Of a stretch of 38,378 nt of DNA, positions 25,391 through 31,549 are shown in pieces. Position numbers and translations under genes: made by a program. The notes under the pieces are model-generated. The model had not been told where the DNA came from. It ran no database searches and saw nothing but the letters and a program-made list of their open reading frames with translations. The DNA is from a virus. Positions within the stretch are counted from its first letter, which is position 1, and each line of letters opens with the position of its first letter. Location of the stretch: positions 1-38,378 of IMG/VR virus record IMGVR_UViG_3300034789_000724, one strand, 5' to 3'.

Positions 25391-26326
25391 TCACTCTTCG
25401 GCAAGACGAGCAAAGTATGCCAGAGTGTCATCCTCTTCAACGGTTGAAGCGGAACTAGGAGCAATGATGTCTTCTGCATTAAAGTCACCAGGGGTAGAAG
25501 TCACTGCAGGAGTAGCACCACGGTTCTCACGACGGAACTGTTCTTCTTCCATAACAGTCTCTTCGTCGTGGAAGCGAGGAGTGCCTTTGTTACCCAGCAC
25601 ATAGTCCAGACGCTTTTTCAGTGCGTCGTAGTCCTTGAACTGGTCAGCAGCAGTGAACTCAGACAGAGAAGACTGCTTCTTCCAGATTGCTTCCATAGCG
25701 TCATCATCTTCTAGAAGTGCATCTTGACGTGCAAACTCAGAAGAGTCATAGTTACGGTAACCAGCAACGTTCTTTGCCTTCAGTTTGAAGTTGGCACCCT
25801 GCCAGAAGTCAAACGGATCGATTGCTTCCTCGTCCTCGAACTCGGGTTGCATTGCGGCAGTGATCTTGTCAAAGATTTTCTTACCGTACTTGTACAGCAT
25901 CACACGACCTTCATTTTGAGGGTTAGCAGGATCCTTCACAACATAGATGTTGCTGATGTAAGTCAGTTTACGCTTCTGCTTACGAGCAGCATCTTTGCCT
26001 GCATCAGTGCCGTTGTTCCACAGCATAGAGTTGTACTCAGACACAGGATCTTTCTGACCCAGAGTGGTCAGAGAGTTTTCAATGTACCAACCGCCAGGAC
26101 CTTGGAAGGCATGAGAGTACAGTTTGACGAAGGGAAGATCTTCTCCGTTAGGAGCAGGAAGGAAACGGATGACGGCATAACCATTGCCGCTCTTATCACA
26201 CTCCAGTTTCCAGAAACGGTCATCGGCGGAACCGCCACCGTTGTTGTTCATCTTTTCAACTTCCTTGACCAGTTTTTGAGTCAGGGAGCCCAGTTTGGAT
26301 TGCTTTTTAAGGTCTGCGAAAGACAT
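25391..26326 (-). CDS. 32: Single-stranded DNA-binding protein gp32, 311 aa
   Basis: N-terminal basic LAST-type segment (KKQSKLGSLTQKL), then the OB-fold core: DRFWKLECDKSGNGYAVIRF, LPFVKLYSHAFQGPGGWYIEN, KQKRKLTYISNIYVVKDP, GRVMLYKYGKKIFDKI, DFWQGANFKLKAKNVAGYRN. The acidic C-terminus (TVEEDDTLAYFARLAEE) is the protein-interaction tail. The zinc-binding region of T4 (H64, C77, C87, C90) is not conserved: the matching stretch reads SLTTLGQKDPVSEYN without Cys. Central protein of replication, recombination and repair. Preceded by a strong sigma70 promoter and an unstructured repeat leader; followed by a terminator. Codons are clearly richer in C/G third positions than in neighbours. Confidence 0.92.
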   Translation of the reverse strand: MSFADLKKQSKLGSLTQKLVKEVEKMNNNGGGSADDRFWKLECDKSGNGYAVIRFLPAPNGEDLPFVKLYSHAFQGPGGWYIENSLTTLGQKDPVSEYNSMLWNNGTDAGKDAARKQKRKLTYISNIYVVKDPANPQNEGRVMLYKYGKKIFDKITAAMQPEFEDEEAIDPFDFWQGANFKLKAKNVAGYRNYDSSEFARQDALLEDDDAMEAIWKKQSSLSEFTAADQFKDYDALKKRLDYVLGNKGTPRFHDEETVMEEEQFRRENRGATPAVTSTPGDFNAEDIIAPSSASTVEEDDTLAYFARLAEE

Positions 26327-26371
26327 TTAGATTACCTCGGATTAGTTTGGATTTGTTGGATTTGCTTGGAT
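26327..26371 (-). promoter_or_regulatory. Unstructured ATCCAA-repeat leader of gp32 (possible autogenous operator)
   Basis: Between the -10 box and the ATG the minus strand reads ATCCAA-GCA-AATCCAA-CA-AATCCAA-ACT-AATCC-GAGGT. Three ATCCAA copies and a fourth partial one are spaced 9-10 bases and contain almost no G, so the RNA should be single-stranded. T4 gp32 represses its own translation by coating an unstructured leader next to the ribosome site; this leader looks suited to that role. GAGGT is the ribosome site. Confidence 0.5.
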
Positions 26372-26400
26372 ATTATAACAAAGAAACCATCAAGAGTCAA
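26372..26400 (-). promoter_or_regulatory. Sigma70-type promoter for gp32
   Basis: Minus strand: TTGACT (26400-26395), 17-bp spacer, TATAAT (26377-26372). Both boxes are at or one base from consensus with optimal spacing. Start of transcription expected about 7 bases downstream, giving a leader of about 40 nt. Confidence 0.85.
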
Positions 26401-26722
26401 TGTAATTTTTCAATGCCTCGATGGTCGCACTCATACTATTGAATAGCATACTCATGTCGGTCTCAGGTGGAAAACCCATCATTACGACTGACTTGCGAAG
26501 GTTCTCTTTCATTTCAACCGCTTTAGGATCTTCCGAAAGAGATAACCTAGTATACATCACTTTTTGCTTTTCTAGCAAGTTTGACAGTATTTCAACATGT
26601 TTTAATCTGTCTTCGTTGGACATAGAATTAAAATTAAAGAGAGAACCATAGATTCTCTCTTGCAACTCATTGATTTCTTTTAATTCATCTTGAATAATTT
26701 CAGAATCAAAAAAATCACTCAT
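26390..26722 (-). CDS. DUF1825-like protein, 110 aa
   Basis: MSDFFDSEIIQDELKEINEL, then the helical middle KHVEILSNLLEKQKVMYTRLSL and the C-terminal MGFPPETDMSMLFNSMSATI resemble the cyanobacterial DUF1825 family (host proteins begin with a similar FFDSEIVQ block and end in a similar FG/MTPQQM region). All-helical, no catalytic residues visible, no signal or membrane segment. Lies between gp32 and gp59 within the replication cluster; its stop overlaps the gp32 promoter -35 region by about 10 bp. Function unknown in both hosts and phage; likely acquired from a cyanobacterium. Confidence 0.7.
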   Translation of the reverse strand: MSDFFDSEIIQDELKEINELQERIYGSLFNFNSMSNEDRLKHVEILSNLLEKQKVMYTRLSLSEDPKAVEMKENLRKSVVMMGFPPETDMSMLFNSMSATIEALKNYIDS

Positions 26723-26915
26723 TCTCTGCTACTACTTCAGTTTCTGCGACTTCTTCAGTCTCTTCAGTCTTTTCAGCAGATTCAATAAGTTGCTGAAGCA
26801 CGTCAATAGCACCGTCAAGCCTCAATACAGTTGCACGGGACGTTTCAATCTGTGTGATAAGTTCTGTTCGCTGATTAATAAGATTTTCAAGAACAGTTTT
26901 ATTGTCAAGAGCCAT
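26715..26915 (-). CDS. Small acidic coiled-coil protein, 66 aa
   Basis: MALDNKTVLENLINQRTELI then heptad-like ETSRATVLRLDGAIDVLQQL, ending in a Glu/Thr/Val tail (KTEETEEVAETEVVAENE). Overlaps gp59 by 11 bp upstream and the DUF1825-like gene by 8 bp downstream, so it belongs to the same transcript. Small acidic coiled-coil proteins of this shape are common in cyanophage replication regions; function unknown. Confidence 0.65.
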   Translation of the reverse strand: MALDNKTVLENLINQRTELITQIETSRATVLRLDGAIDVLQQLIESAEKTEETEEVAETEVVAENE

Positions 26916-27507
26916 TACTAATAATCTCCTTTAGAATTCTTTTGTAGTTGAATACGTCAATATTTATGAAGGGTTCATATTTCTTTATTTTCAAACTTAC
27001 GGTTTCCCACACAGGATCCAGCAGTTTTTTATCAAAGTTTTTAGAAAAATGGAAAATTTTGTCGTAGATGACGAAGTTTTCTAGAGATAATCTCCCGCTT
27101 AGATACTCCTTCAGAAGGATAGGATGACCTTTGGAACAATCGAACAGTTTCGAGAATTCGTTCTCCAAGAACAACCCGTTGCTTTGTTCTTTGAACAAGT
27201 AAGTCGAACTCTGTCTCCGTTTTTTCCATTCGGCGTAAGTCCTTTCGCCAGAATTGATAATTTCTCCAATCCATAGATTTTGTGGGTTATCGGCGGAAGA
27301 AAAATTTGACACCAAAAAATCAACAACCTCTTCATCAGAGTATTTGCGAGAGGTTTTCTCAAACCAATACTTGTCTTTCCTCTTGTTAAAAGAGGTCACA
27401 CTAGCACGGGTCTTCGCACCATACTTGAAGAAGTCGTATTTTGGATTTGTAAAATGATTTTTGAGTGACAAATAATGTTGGTAGGTATCAAATGGAGTCA
27501 CTTTCAT
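26905..27507 (-). CDS. 59: gp59-like helicase loader, 200 aa
   Basis: MKVTPFDTYQHYLSLKNHF, KYDFFKYGAKTRASVTSFNK, RKDKYWFEKTSRKY, FLVSNFSSADNPQNLWIGEI and GHPILLKEYLSGRLSLENFV match the conserved N-terminal blocks of T4 gp59 (217 aa). gp59 binds forked DNA and gp32 and loads the gp41 replicative helicase. It sits between gp33 and gp32 as in T4 (33-59-32). ATGA overlap with gp33. Confidence 0.88.
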   Translation of the reverse strand: MKVTPFDTYQHYLSLKNHFTNPKYDFFKYGAKTRASVTSFNKRKDKYWFEKTSRKYSDEEVVDFLVSNFSSADNPQNLWIGEIINSGERTYAEWKKRRQSSTYLFKEQSNGLFLENEFSKLFDCSKGHPILLKEYLSGRLSLENFVIYDKIFHFSKNFDKKLLDPVWETVSLKIKKYEPFINIDVFNYKRILKEIISNGS

Positions 27508-27764
27508 AAAGGCAATTTTGCTCTCGAAGTTCGTTTCATAAAATTAAGTCTCGTAGCATCCCACTTCAGTTTTTCTTTTAGTGGTTTAGATACTAACTTA
27601 GATATAGAGTCTACCTCAAGTTCATTGATTTCACAATAATGACAAATAGCATCAATATAGTTAAATTTTTCTTCAGCAACAATTTTTTCAATTTCTAAGG
27701 CAAATTTTGAGGGGGTCAAAAATTTACTCTCGATTGCTTTTTCTAGTTCTTTATTTGGTTCCAT
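27504..27764 (-). CDS. 33: Late transcription coactivator gp33, 86 aa
   Basis: I start at MEPNKELEKAIESKFLTPSK (ATG 27764, preceded by GGAACTCT), which overlaps the exonuclease stop by 14 bp; a frame open to 27869 would overlap it by over 100 bp. The core FALEIEKIVAEEKFNYIDAI, CHYCEINELEVDS and LKEKLKWDATRLNFM aligns with T4 gp33 (IIEKMVEEFGMSYLEATTAF, EENSIPE, IIEKIQSEAIDENLL). In T4, gp33 binds the RNA polymerase beta flap and the sliding clamp, activating late promoters with gp55; the C-terminal hydrophobic end is the clamp-binding part. Late motifs elsewhere in this window are its expected targets. Confidence 0.8.
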   Translation of the reverse strand: MEPNKELEKAIESKFLTPSKFALEIEKIVAEEKFNYIDAICHYCEINELEVDSISKLVSKPLKEKLKWDATRLNFMKRTSRAKLPL

Positions 27765-28431
27765 AGAGTTCCAGTTTATCTCTAACAAACTTTCCAATGT
27801 ATTCTGTGAGAAGTTTGATGTACTTTGATTTGTCTCGCTCTTCATAGACGACGCATTCTCCATTTTCACATGCCATGATAATTACAAGTTTTTTGACTGA
27901 AATACCAGTCAATTCATACAGCATACAACCATATGCCATGCACTGTACAAAGTAGTGGTCAATCCACTCTCGGGGTTTTGGTTTTTTTGAAGTCTTGAAG
28001 TCGATTATTGCTAACTCGCCGTCATATTCAGCGATACAATCTACTGTTCCAGCAATTCCTAATTGCTTACTATATAGCGAACCCTCAAGGGCGTGTATGT
28101 TATTTATACGATTTAGGTTCTCTTTAGAAATCTTGAACAGAAAATCAGAGATAGGTTGAACCTTTGGAAGATTCTCATTCTTGAGATAATGTTCGGTAAG
28201 AGTGTGCATATCCGTACCGCGACTAGTTGCTTTTTTCGTGATACGATCTGCTTCTTCATTACCAACTCTTTTCCTCCATTTAATAAAAATCTCCTTATTA
28301 AAATGACTGGTCACCGAAGTAATGGAGACCAGTCGGAGGAGTTCTTCTTCATCGGGAACAGAGTAGTATCTCACTCCATCAATTGTCTCCCTCTCAAGTT
28401 GAGGGAGACTTACATCAACATAATTAAACAT
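27751..28431 (-). CDS. PD-(D/E)xK exonuclease, MGME1/Cas4-like, 226 aa
   Basis: Start chosen at ATG 28431 (MFNYVDV), which overlaps the PhoH stop by one base; the longer frame begins with TTG. Motifs: SITSVTSHFNKEIFIKWRKR, RGTDMHTLTEHYL, EGSLYSKQLGIAGTVDCIAE and ELAIIDFKTSKK. The GxxGTxD aspartate, the D-F-K-T core of motif III and the later HYFVQCMAYGCML (Q motif) are those of RecB/MGME1-type single-strand DNA exonucleases. Probably acts on ssDNA ends in recombination or nucleotide recycling; common in cyanophages next to gp33. Confidence 0.8.
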   Translation of the reverse strand: MFNYVDVSLPQLERETIDGVRYYSVPDEEELLRLVSITSVTSHFNKEIFIKWRKRVGNEEADRITKKATSRGTDMHTLTEHYLKNENLPKVQPISDFLFKISKENLNRINNIHALEGSLYSKQLGIAGTVDCIAEYDGELAIIDFKTSKKPKPREWIDHYFVQCMAYGCMLYELTGISVKKLVIIMACENGECVVYEERDKSKYIKLLTEYIGKFVRDKLELYGTK

Positions 28432-29195
28432 CAAAAACCAGATTCCATTTTTGCAATAATATATTCTTTGACGAGTCCAGAACGAACAATATCGTCAACA
28501 TCAAACTCAATTATATCAAATGATTCCATTTTACGCAAGATGTTGAGAAAATCAACAATACCATTCTTTTCCTTATCTTTCTGCAAATCAGATTGACGTG
28601 CATCTCCACAGAAACAGATCTTAGTATTCTCACCAACACGGGTAATAATACTATCAAGTTCATGAAAGTTTAGATTCTGGAACTCGTCCACAATAACAAT
28701 CGCATTATCAAGAGTTGTTCCACGCAAAAATGAAGTAGACCAGAACTTGATAGATTCCTGAGATTTTAAGTTTCCATACAGCATTTCAAAGTCTGCATCA
28801 CTAGGCATCTGGAACATATATTTCACCATATTCTTATAAGGAATTTGGTAAATGTCTGCCTTGTCTTCATGTGAACCTGGAAGAAAACCAATCTCTCTAG
28901 TTGCTACAAGAGAGCGTACAAGGTAAATGCGCTCATATGGAGTATTTTCACTCAGAACATCACGAAGAGCATTGTAGAGGGTAATAAAGGTTTTACCGGT
29001 GCCTGCACAACCATATGCAACAATATGCTTTCCTTCATTATATGAATCAAAGAGTTGTTTTTGATTATCAGATAATGGATCAATATCAACCAAATACTCT
29101 TGACTTAGTGGTTTTTTTCTCTTCATCTGCTTTGCAGTAAGACCAACTCCAATTGGTTGTTCATCTTTTGCAGATGCTCTTTTCCTTCTTGCCAT
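28431..29195 (-). CDS. phoH: PhoH-like P-loop ATPase, 254 aa
   Basis: Walker A GCAGTGKT near residue 63 (AYGCAGTGKTFITL), Walker B AIVIVDEFQNL near 168, GDARQSDL sensor-type motif near 200. These with RIYLVRSLVATREIGFLPG define the PhoH family. In cyanobacteria PhoH belongs to the phosphate-starvation regulon; the phage gene is a common marine auxiliary gene of uncertain biochemical function (putative ATPase or helicase). N-terminus is basic (ARRKRASAKDE). Starts at ATG 29195; 1-base overlap with the exonuclease gene. Confidence 0.92.
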   Translation of the reverse strand: MARRKRASAKDEQPIGVGLTAKQMKRKKPLSQEYLVDIDPLSDNQKQLFDSYNEGKHIVAYGCAGTGKTFITLYNALRDVLSENTPYERIYLVRSLVATREIGFLPGSHEDKADIYQIPYKNMVKYMFQMPSDADFEMLYGNLKSQESIKFWSTSFLRGTTLDNAIVIVDEFQNLNFHELDSIITRVGENTKICFCGDARQSDLQKDKEKNGIVDFLNILRKMESFDIIEFDVDDIVRSGLVKEYIIAKMESGF

Positions 29196-29197
29196 AT

Positions 29198-29446
29198 TTA
29201 AATTTTCTTTACAGTTGAACCAGGTGCTTTAGATGCTTTTCCAAGAACATCATTCCACCCTGGATAAGACTTACGAAGTTTATCCTTCCATTCCCCAACT
29301 TCAGCTGAAGCAGGACAGGTAGATGGATCTGACCAATCTCGTTGCCATTCGGGATTGTCTTCACACCATTGTGTCCAATCGTGAACACTCATACTAACTT
29401 GTTTTTGCTCTCCAGTTTCCTTATGAATAACAGGATACGTTGCCAT
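29198..29446 (-). CDS. Small conserved cyanophage protein (FmdB-like remnant), 82 aa
   Basis: Start chosen at ATG 29446 (MATYPVIHKETGEQKQ); the longer frame uses TTG. SMSVHDWTQWCEDNPEWQRD and VGEWKDKLRKSYPGWNDVLG are typical of a small conserved marine phage protein related to FmdB-type zinc ribbons, but only scattered Cys are present here, so zinc binding is unlikely. Lies 2 bp from phoH; role unknown. Confidence 0.65.
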   Translation of the reverse strand: MATYPVIHKETGEQKQVSMSVHDWTQWCEDNPEWQRDWSDPSTCPASAEVGEWKDKLRKSYPGWNDVLGKASKAPGSTVKKI

Positions 29447-29469
29447 AATCAAATTTCAATGTATTTTAT

Positions 29470-30105
29470 TTAGACCCACTCAAGGGCTTCTGCACAAGTT
29501 GGAAACTGCTCAATAAACACTTTCTTACAACCTTCTGCAAGGTCCATGTGCTCTTTCTGAGTGCCGTTAGCAGTACGGAGATTGATATAATGAATCCATG
29601 AGCGACATGAACCAGACATGTAAATTCTGGTGGGTGTGGCAAGAGGAAGCACAAAACGAGCACACTCCTTTGCGATGCCATATTTAAGCATCTCTTGATA
29701 GAGTTTCATACCTTCTTGGAAATGATTTTCCATTTTGATTTGAAACTCTTGATTCACAAAGGGATCAATATCATCAATAGAATTCTGGCGATTTTTAGTG
29801 TCCTGCCTGCGAAGTTCTGGAAGGGGAATACGTTCTGCCAACATAGAACTGTCAGCATAGCGTTGCGAAAATTCTTGATATGTGAACGAACGGTGCCGGA
29901 GCACTTGAGCCGCCACCCCTCTGGTAGTTTGAAGTTCCAGAGTCATAAATGCCTGCTCAAACACAGACCAGTGGTTGTGCTTAATGCAGTAACCCAATAA
30001 TTTTGCGTAGTTAGGGTTTTCCTGGTTATTGGGGTTTGACACACGAGCAACGTATGCCATCATCTTCTCCGCATCGGGAGTTACACTGATCAGTTTTACA
30101 CTCAT
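29470..30105 (-). CDS. thyX: Flavin-dependent thymidylate synthase ThyX, 211 aa
   Basis: The ThyX signature RHR-x7-9-S-x-R-Y appears as RHRSFTYQEFSQRY near residue 90. Other conserved parts: HNHWSVFEQAFMTLE, CARFVLPLATPTRIY (near 145-160), SGSCRSWIHYINLR. Converts dUMP to dTMP using methylene-tetrahydrofolate, NADPH and FAD, supplying dTTP for phage replication. The start overlaps the previous stop (ATGA). Length is usual for the family. Confidence 0.95.
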   Translation of the reverse strand: MSVKLISVTPDAEKMMAYVARVSNPNNQENPNYAKLLGYCIKHNHWSVFEQAFMTLELQTTRGVAAQVLRHRSFTYQEFSQRYADSSMLAERIPLPELRRQDTKNRQNSIDDIDPFVNQEFQIKMENHFQEGMKLYQEMLKYGIAKECARFVLPLATPTRIYMSGSCRSWIHYINLRTANGTQKEHMDLAEGCKKVFIEQFPTCAEALEWV

Positions 30106-30281
30106 TTACCAAATCCTTTTGACACTTTTGATTCTAGCACAGCAAGCTCTTCTTCTAAAACCCGCAATTGTTTCTTCATCTCAATCAGTTTTTCTTCTGT
30201 ATAAAGATGTTCTTGCTTCACCAATCTGCGAAGCAATTTCATATACTTTCTTGCCCGTTCAGTCGGGATACCCGTCGTCAT
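30102..30281 (-). CDS. Small basic coiled-coil protein, 59 aa
   Basis: Start chosen at ATG 30281 (MTTGIPTERARKYMKLLRRL), which overlaps the upstream 61 aa gene by 23 bp; a frame open further upstream lies fully inside that gene. The rest (EEKLIEMKKQLRVLEEELAV) is a helical coiled coil. Coupled to thyX by ATGA. No family recognised. Confidence 0.6.
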   Translation of the reverse strand: MTTGIPTERARKYMKLLRRLVKQEHLYTEEKLIEMKKQLRVLEEELAVLESKVSKGFGK

Positions 30282-30444
30282 CGTTGAATACCTCGTCGTA
30301 GTCTGCTTTGTAATAATGTGCTGGATCATCAAAGTTTTCTCTTTTATCCATGTAAGCACTTGGATCAGAGTAAACTTCTGCTTTCAATCCATCAACTAAT
30401 AGTTCAAGATTACGAACGATAAGTTTTAGTCGTTCCTTGTCCAT
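30259..30444 (-). CDS. Small acidic cyanophage protein, 61 aa
   Basis: MDKERLKLIVRNLELLVDGL, KAEVYSDPSAYMDKRENFDD then an acidic end YDEVFNDDDGYPD. Start at ATG 30444 is set by the promoter, palindrome and terminator just upstream; a longer frame runs through those elements and is unlikely. First gene of the thyX-phoH-gp33 transcript. Function unknown. Confidence 0.65.
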   Translation of the reverse strand: MDKERLKLIVRNLELLVDGLKAEVYSDPSAYMDKRENFDDPAHYYKADYDEVFNDDDGYPD

Positions 30445-30447
30445 AAT

Positions 30448-30471
30448 AGTGTATACACTGCACTTATTATA
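30448..30471 (-). promoter_or_regulatory. Promoter -10 box with a 12-bp palindrome (possible operator)
   Basis: Minus strand: GC-TATAAT (30471-30466), then AAGTGC and the perfect palindrome AGTGTATACACT (30459-30448), then the ATG at 30444. The -35 region (TTTCGA at 17 bp) is poor and lies inside the terminator loop. The palindrome covers the expected transcription start to ribosome site, where a dimeric repressor could block expression. Confidence 0.45.
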
Positions 30472-30475
30472 GCAT

Positions 30476-30503
30476 AAAAAAAGAGGGGTCGAAACCCCTC
30501 TTT
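30476..30503 (-). terminator. Strong hairpin terminator
   Basis: A 10-bp perfect stem AAAGAGGGGT / ACCCCTCTTT with a 4-base loop (30503-30480) followed on the minus strand by more T residues. It ends the transcript carrying the three tiny genes (stop of the last at 30518) and immediately precedes the next promoter. The plus-strand side is also AT-rich, so it may act weakly in both directions. Confidence 0.85.
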
Positions 30504-30517
30504 GATTATTAATTTTC

Positions 30518-30613
30518 TCACCTCTTATGCAAAAGTGTGAGTTCTCCGTAAAGTAAACCAAGAAATGCAATGATAAAAATAGAACCTAATGATGCTACTT
30601 GAATTGCTTGCAT
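30518..30613 (-). CDS. Single-pass membrane micropeptide, 31 aa
   Basis: MQAIQVASLGSIFIIAFLGL followed by LYGELTLLHKR. One hydrophobic helix (residues 4-22) with a basic C-terminus. GAGG lies 8 bases before ATG 30613. Placed between the DUF4278 gene and a strong terminator in a probable early transcript. Resembles the size and shape of small photosystem or cytochrome b6f subunits, but I cannot match it to any of them. Confidence 0.55.
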   Translation of the reverse strand: MQAIQVASLGSIFIIAFLGLLYGELTLLHKR

Positions 30614-30620
30614 AATTGCC

Positions 30621-30788
30621 TCACTTGTTATAAGTGTGACCACGATAGCAGAAAGTGCCGTGTGACTCTTTGCTTTCTACACAACGAGTATCATACTCAA
30701 CACCACGATATGATGTGTGAGTGATCTGAGCGTCATGCAGTGCTGCTGCCTTCTCGATTTGCTTCTTGATGAGAGTTAGTGTGTTCAT
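30621..30788 (-). CDS. DUF4278-type small protein, 55 aa
   Basis: MNTLTLIKKQIEKAAALHDA then TSYRGVEYDTRC and TFCYRGHTYNK. The paired YRGVxYD ... YRGxxY motifs define DUF4278, a family found in cyanobacteria and cyanophages. Function unknown. Second gene in the transcript from the promoter at 31065-31093; AGG about 10 bases before the ATG. Confidence 0.7.
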   Translation of the reverse strand: MNTLTLIKKQIEKAAALHDAQITHTSYRGVEYDTRCVESKESHGTFCYRGHTYNK

Positions 30789-30830
30789 TTGTCGTTACCT
30801 GAAATACTAGGGATTTTTAGCCCCGTTCCT

Positions 30831-30998
30831 TCAGTCGTTTGCGTCCCAGTAACACTCAGGTTCGGTTGCTTCCCTTACGGTCTCAACCAACTCAATCTTT
30901 ACCTTAGGTGGTAAAGATTCATGTCTAGCGATCCTGAGCATAATCGCATCAGAATCTTGACAATTGAGTGTTGCGTATAGAAGTGATTCTATTAACAT
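30831..30998 (-). CDS. Small early cyanophage protein, 55 aa
   Basis: MLIESLLYATLNCQDSDAIM, LRIARHESLPPKVKIELVET, ending REATEPECYWDAND. The pattern 'RIARHxSLPPxVK' and the CYWDA end are those of a small protein common in T4-like cyanophages. First gene after a near-consensus promoter; a hairpin whose loop holds the only GGAG-type ribosome site precedes the start. No function known. Confidence 0.65.
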   Translation of the reverse strand: MLIESLLYATLNCQDSDAIMLRIARHESLPPKVKIELVETVREATEPECYWDAND

Positions 30999-31064
30999 GG
31001 GATGAACGCTCCGTTCCGCGACTTACTTGCGTCCCACCCAAGAGTGGGATGAACGTACTAGAGT
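30998..31064 (-). promoter_or_regulatory. Structured leader with repeated CGTTCATCCCA (possible RNA switch)
   Basis: The 11-base sequence CGTTCATCCCA occurs at 31055-31045 and again at 31008-30998, just before the ATG. Between them lie GGGTGGGA and GAACG, each able to pair with either copy. Hairpins TCCCAC/GTGGGA and GAACG-GAG-CGTTC are possible; the second encloses the ribosome-site-like GGAG. Alternative folds could therefore switch translation on or off. Confidence 0.4.
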
Positions 31065-31093
31065 ATTATAACTCCTATACACTATGTAGTCAA
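31065..31093 (-). promoter_or_regulatory. Near-consensus sigma70 promoter for the tiny early genes
   Basis: Minus strand: TTGACT (31093-31088), 17-bp spacer, TATAAT (31070-31065). Same boxes and spacing as the gp32 promoter. This is the strongest early promoter in the window; it would be read directly by host RNA polymerase. Confidence 0.85.
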
Positions 31094-31176
31094 GTAATTA
31101 TGTAACTTATGATACATTTTTAAAAAACTTTAAGAAGCAAAATTTTTGCCGGAATTTTTTCCCCCGATCTGGGAAA

Positions 31177-31536
31177 TCACTTCTTCTTTTTGGTTTTGGG
31201 TGCTTGAATCCCCCAGAGTTTAGGATTGTGTCTCCCTTCACCAAACTGAATATCTTTTAAACTCTTACCAAATTTATCATAGTACATATCAAAAATATTG
31301 ACTGCTTTTTGACTACGAGTCAAATCATATCTGATTTCACCATCAACCTCATAAGTAACAATCCTGGCATCATTAGGACAGTCTTTTGTCTTGACTTGCT
31401 CCAGTGTGCCATTCTCAATCATAATTTCAACTCCATAAAGTTTTTTGGAGTTATCTTTTTCTGATTGTGTCCAAGAATACATAGGTTTCTTCTCCACAGA
31501 TGTCTCTGTGGACACCTCTGTAACTTCTTTATTCAT
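31177..31536 (-). CDS. Conserved cyanophage protein of unknown function, 119 aa
   Basis: KPMYSWTQSEKDNSKKLYGV, EQVKTKDCPNDARIVTYEVD, GEIRYDLTRSQKAVNIFDMY and FGEGRHNPKLWGI, then a Lys-rich end. No catalytic motif or membrane helix. CGGAG ribosome site upstream. Seen next to DUF6433 genes in T4-like cyanophages, as here. The stretch downstream of its stop (31098-31176) has weak inverted repeats but no clear terminator. Confidence 0.6.
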   Translation of the reverse strand: MNKEVTEVSTETSVEKKPMYSWTQSEKDNSKKLYGVEIMIENGTLEQVKTKDCPNDARIVTYEVDGEIRYDLTRSQKAVNIFDMYYDKFGKSLKDIQFGEGRHNPKLWGIQAPKTKKKK

Positions 31537-31549
31537 AATAAAACTCCGA

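Noticed and set aside
27765-27869. Longer gp33 reading frame
   Set aside because: It would overlap the exonuclease by over 100 bp, and the extra residues are Ser/Asn-rich without match to gp33.
30445-30570. N-terminal extension of the 61 aa gene
   Set aside because: It reads through a terminator, a -10 box and a palindrome, and overlaps the 31 aa gene's end.
31098-31176. Inverted repeats after the 119 aa gene (TTTCCC...GGGAAA and GCAAA...TTTGC) as terminators
   Set aside because: Stems are short and lack a following T-run on the minus strand; too weak to call.
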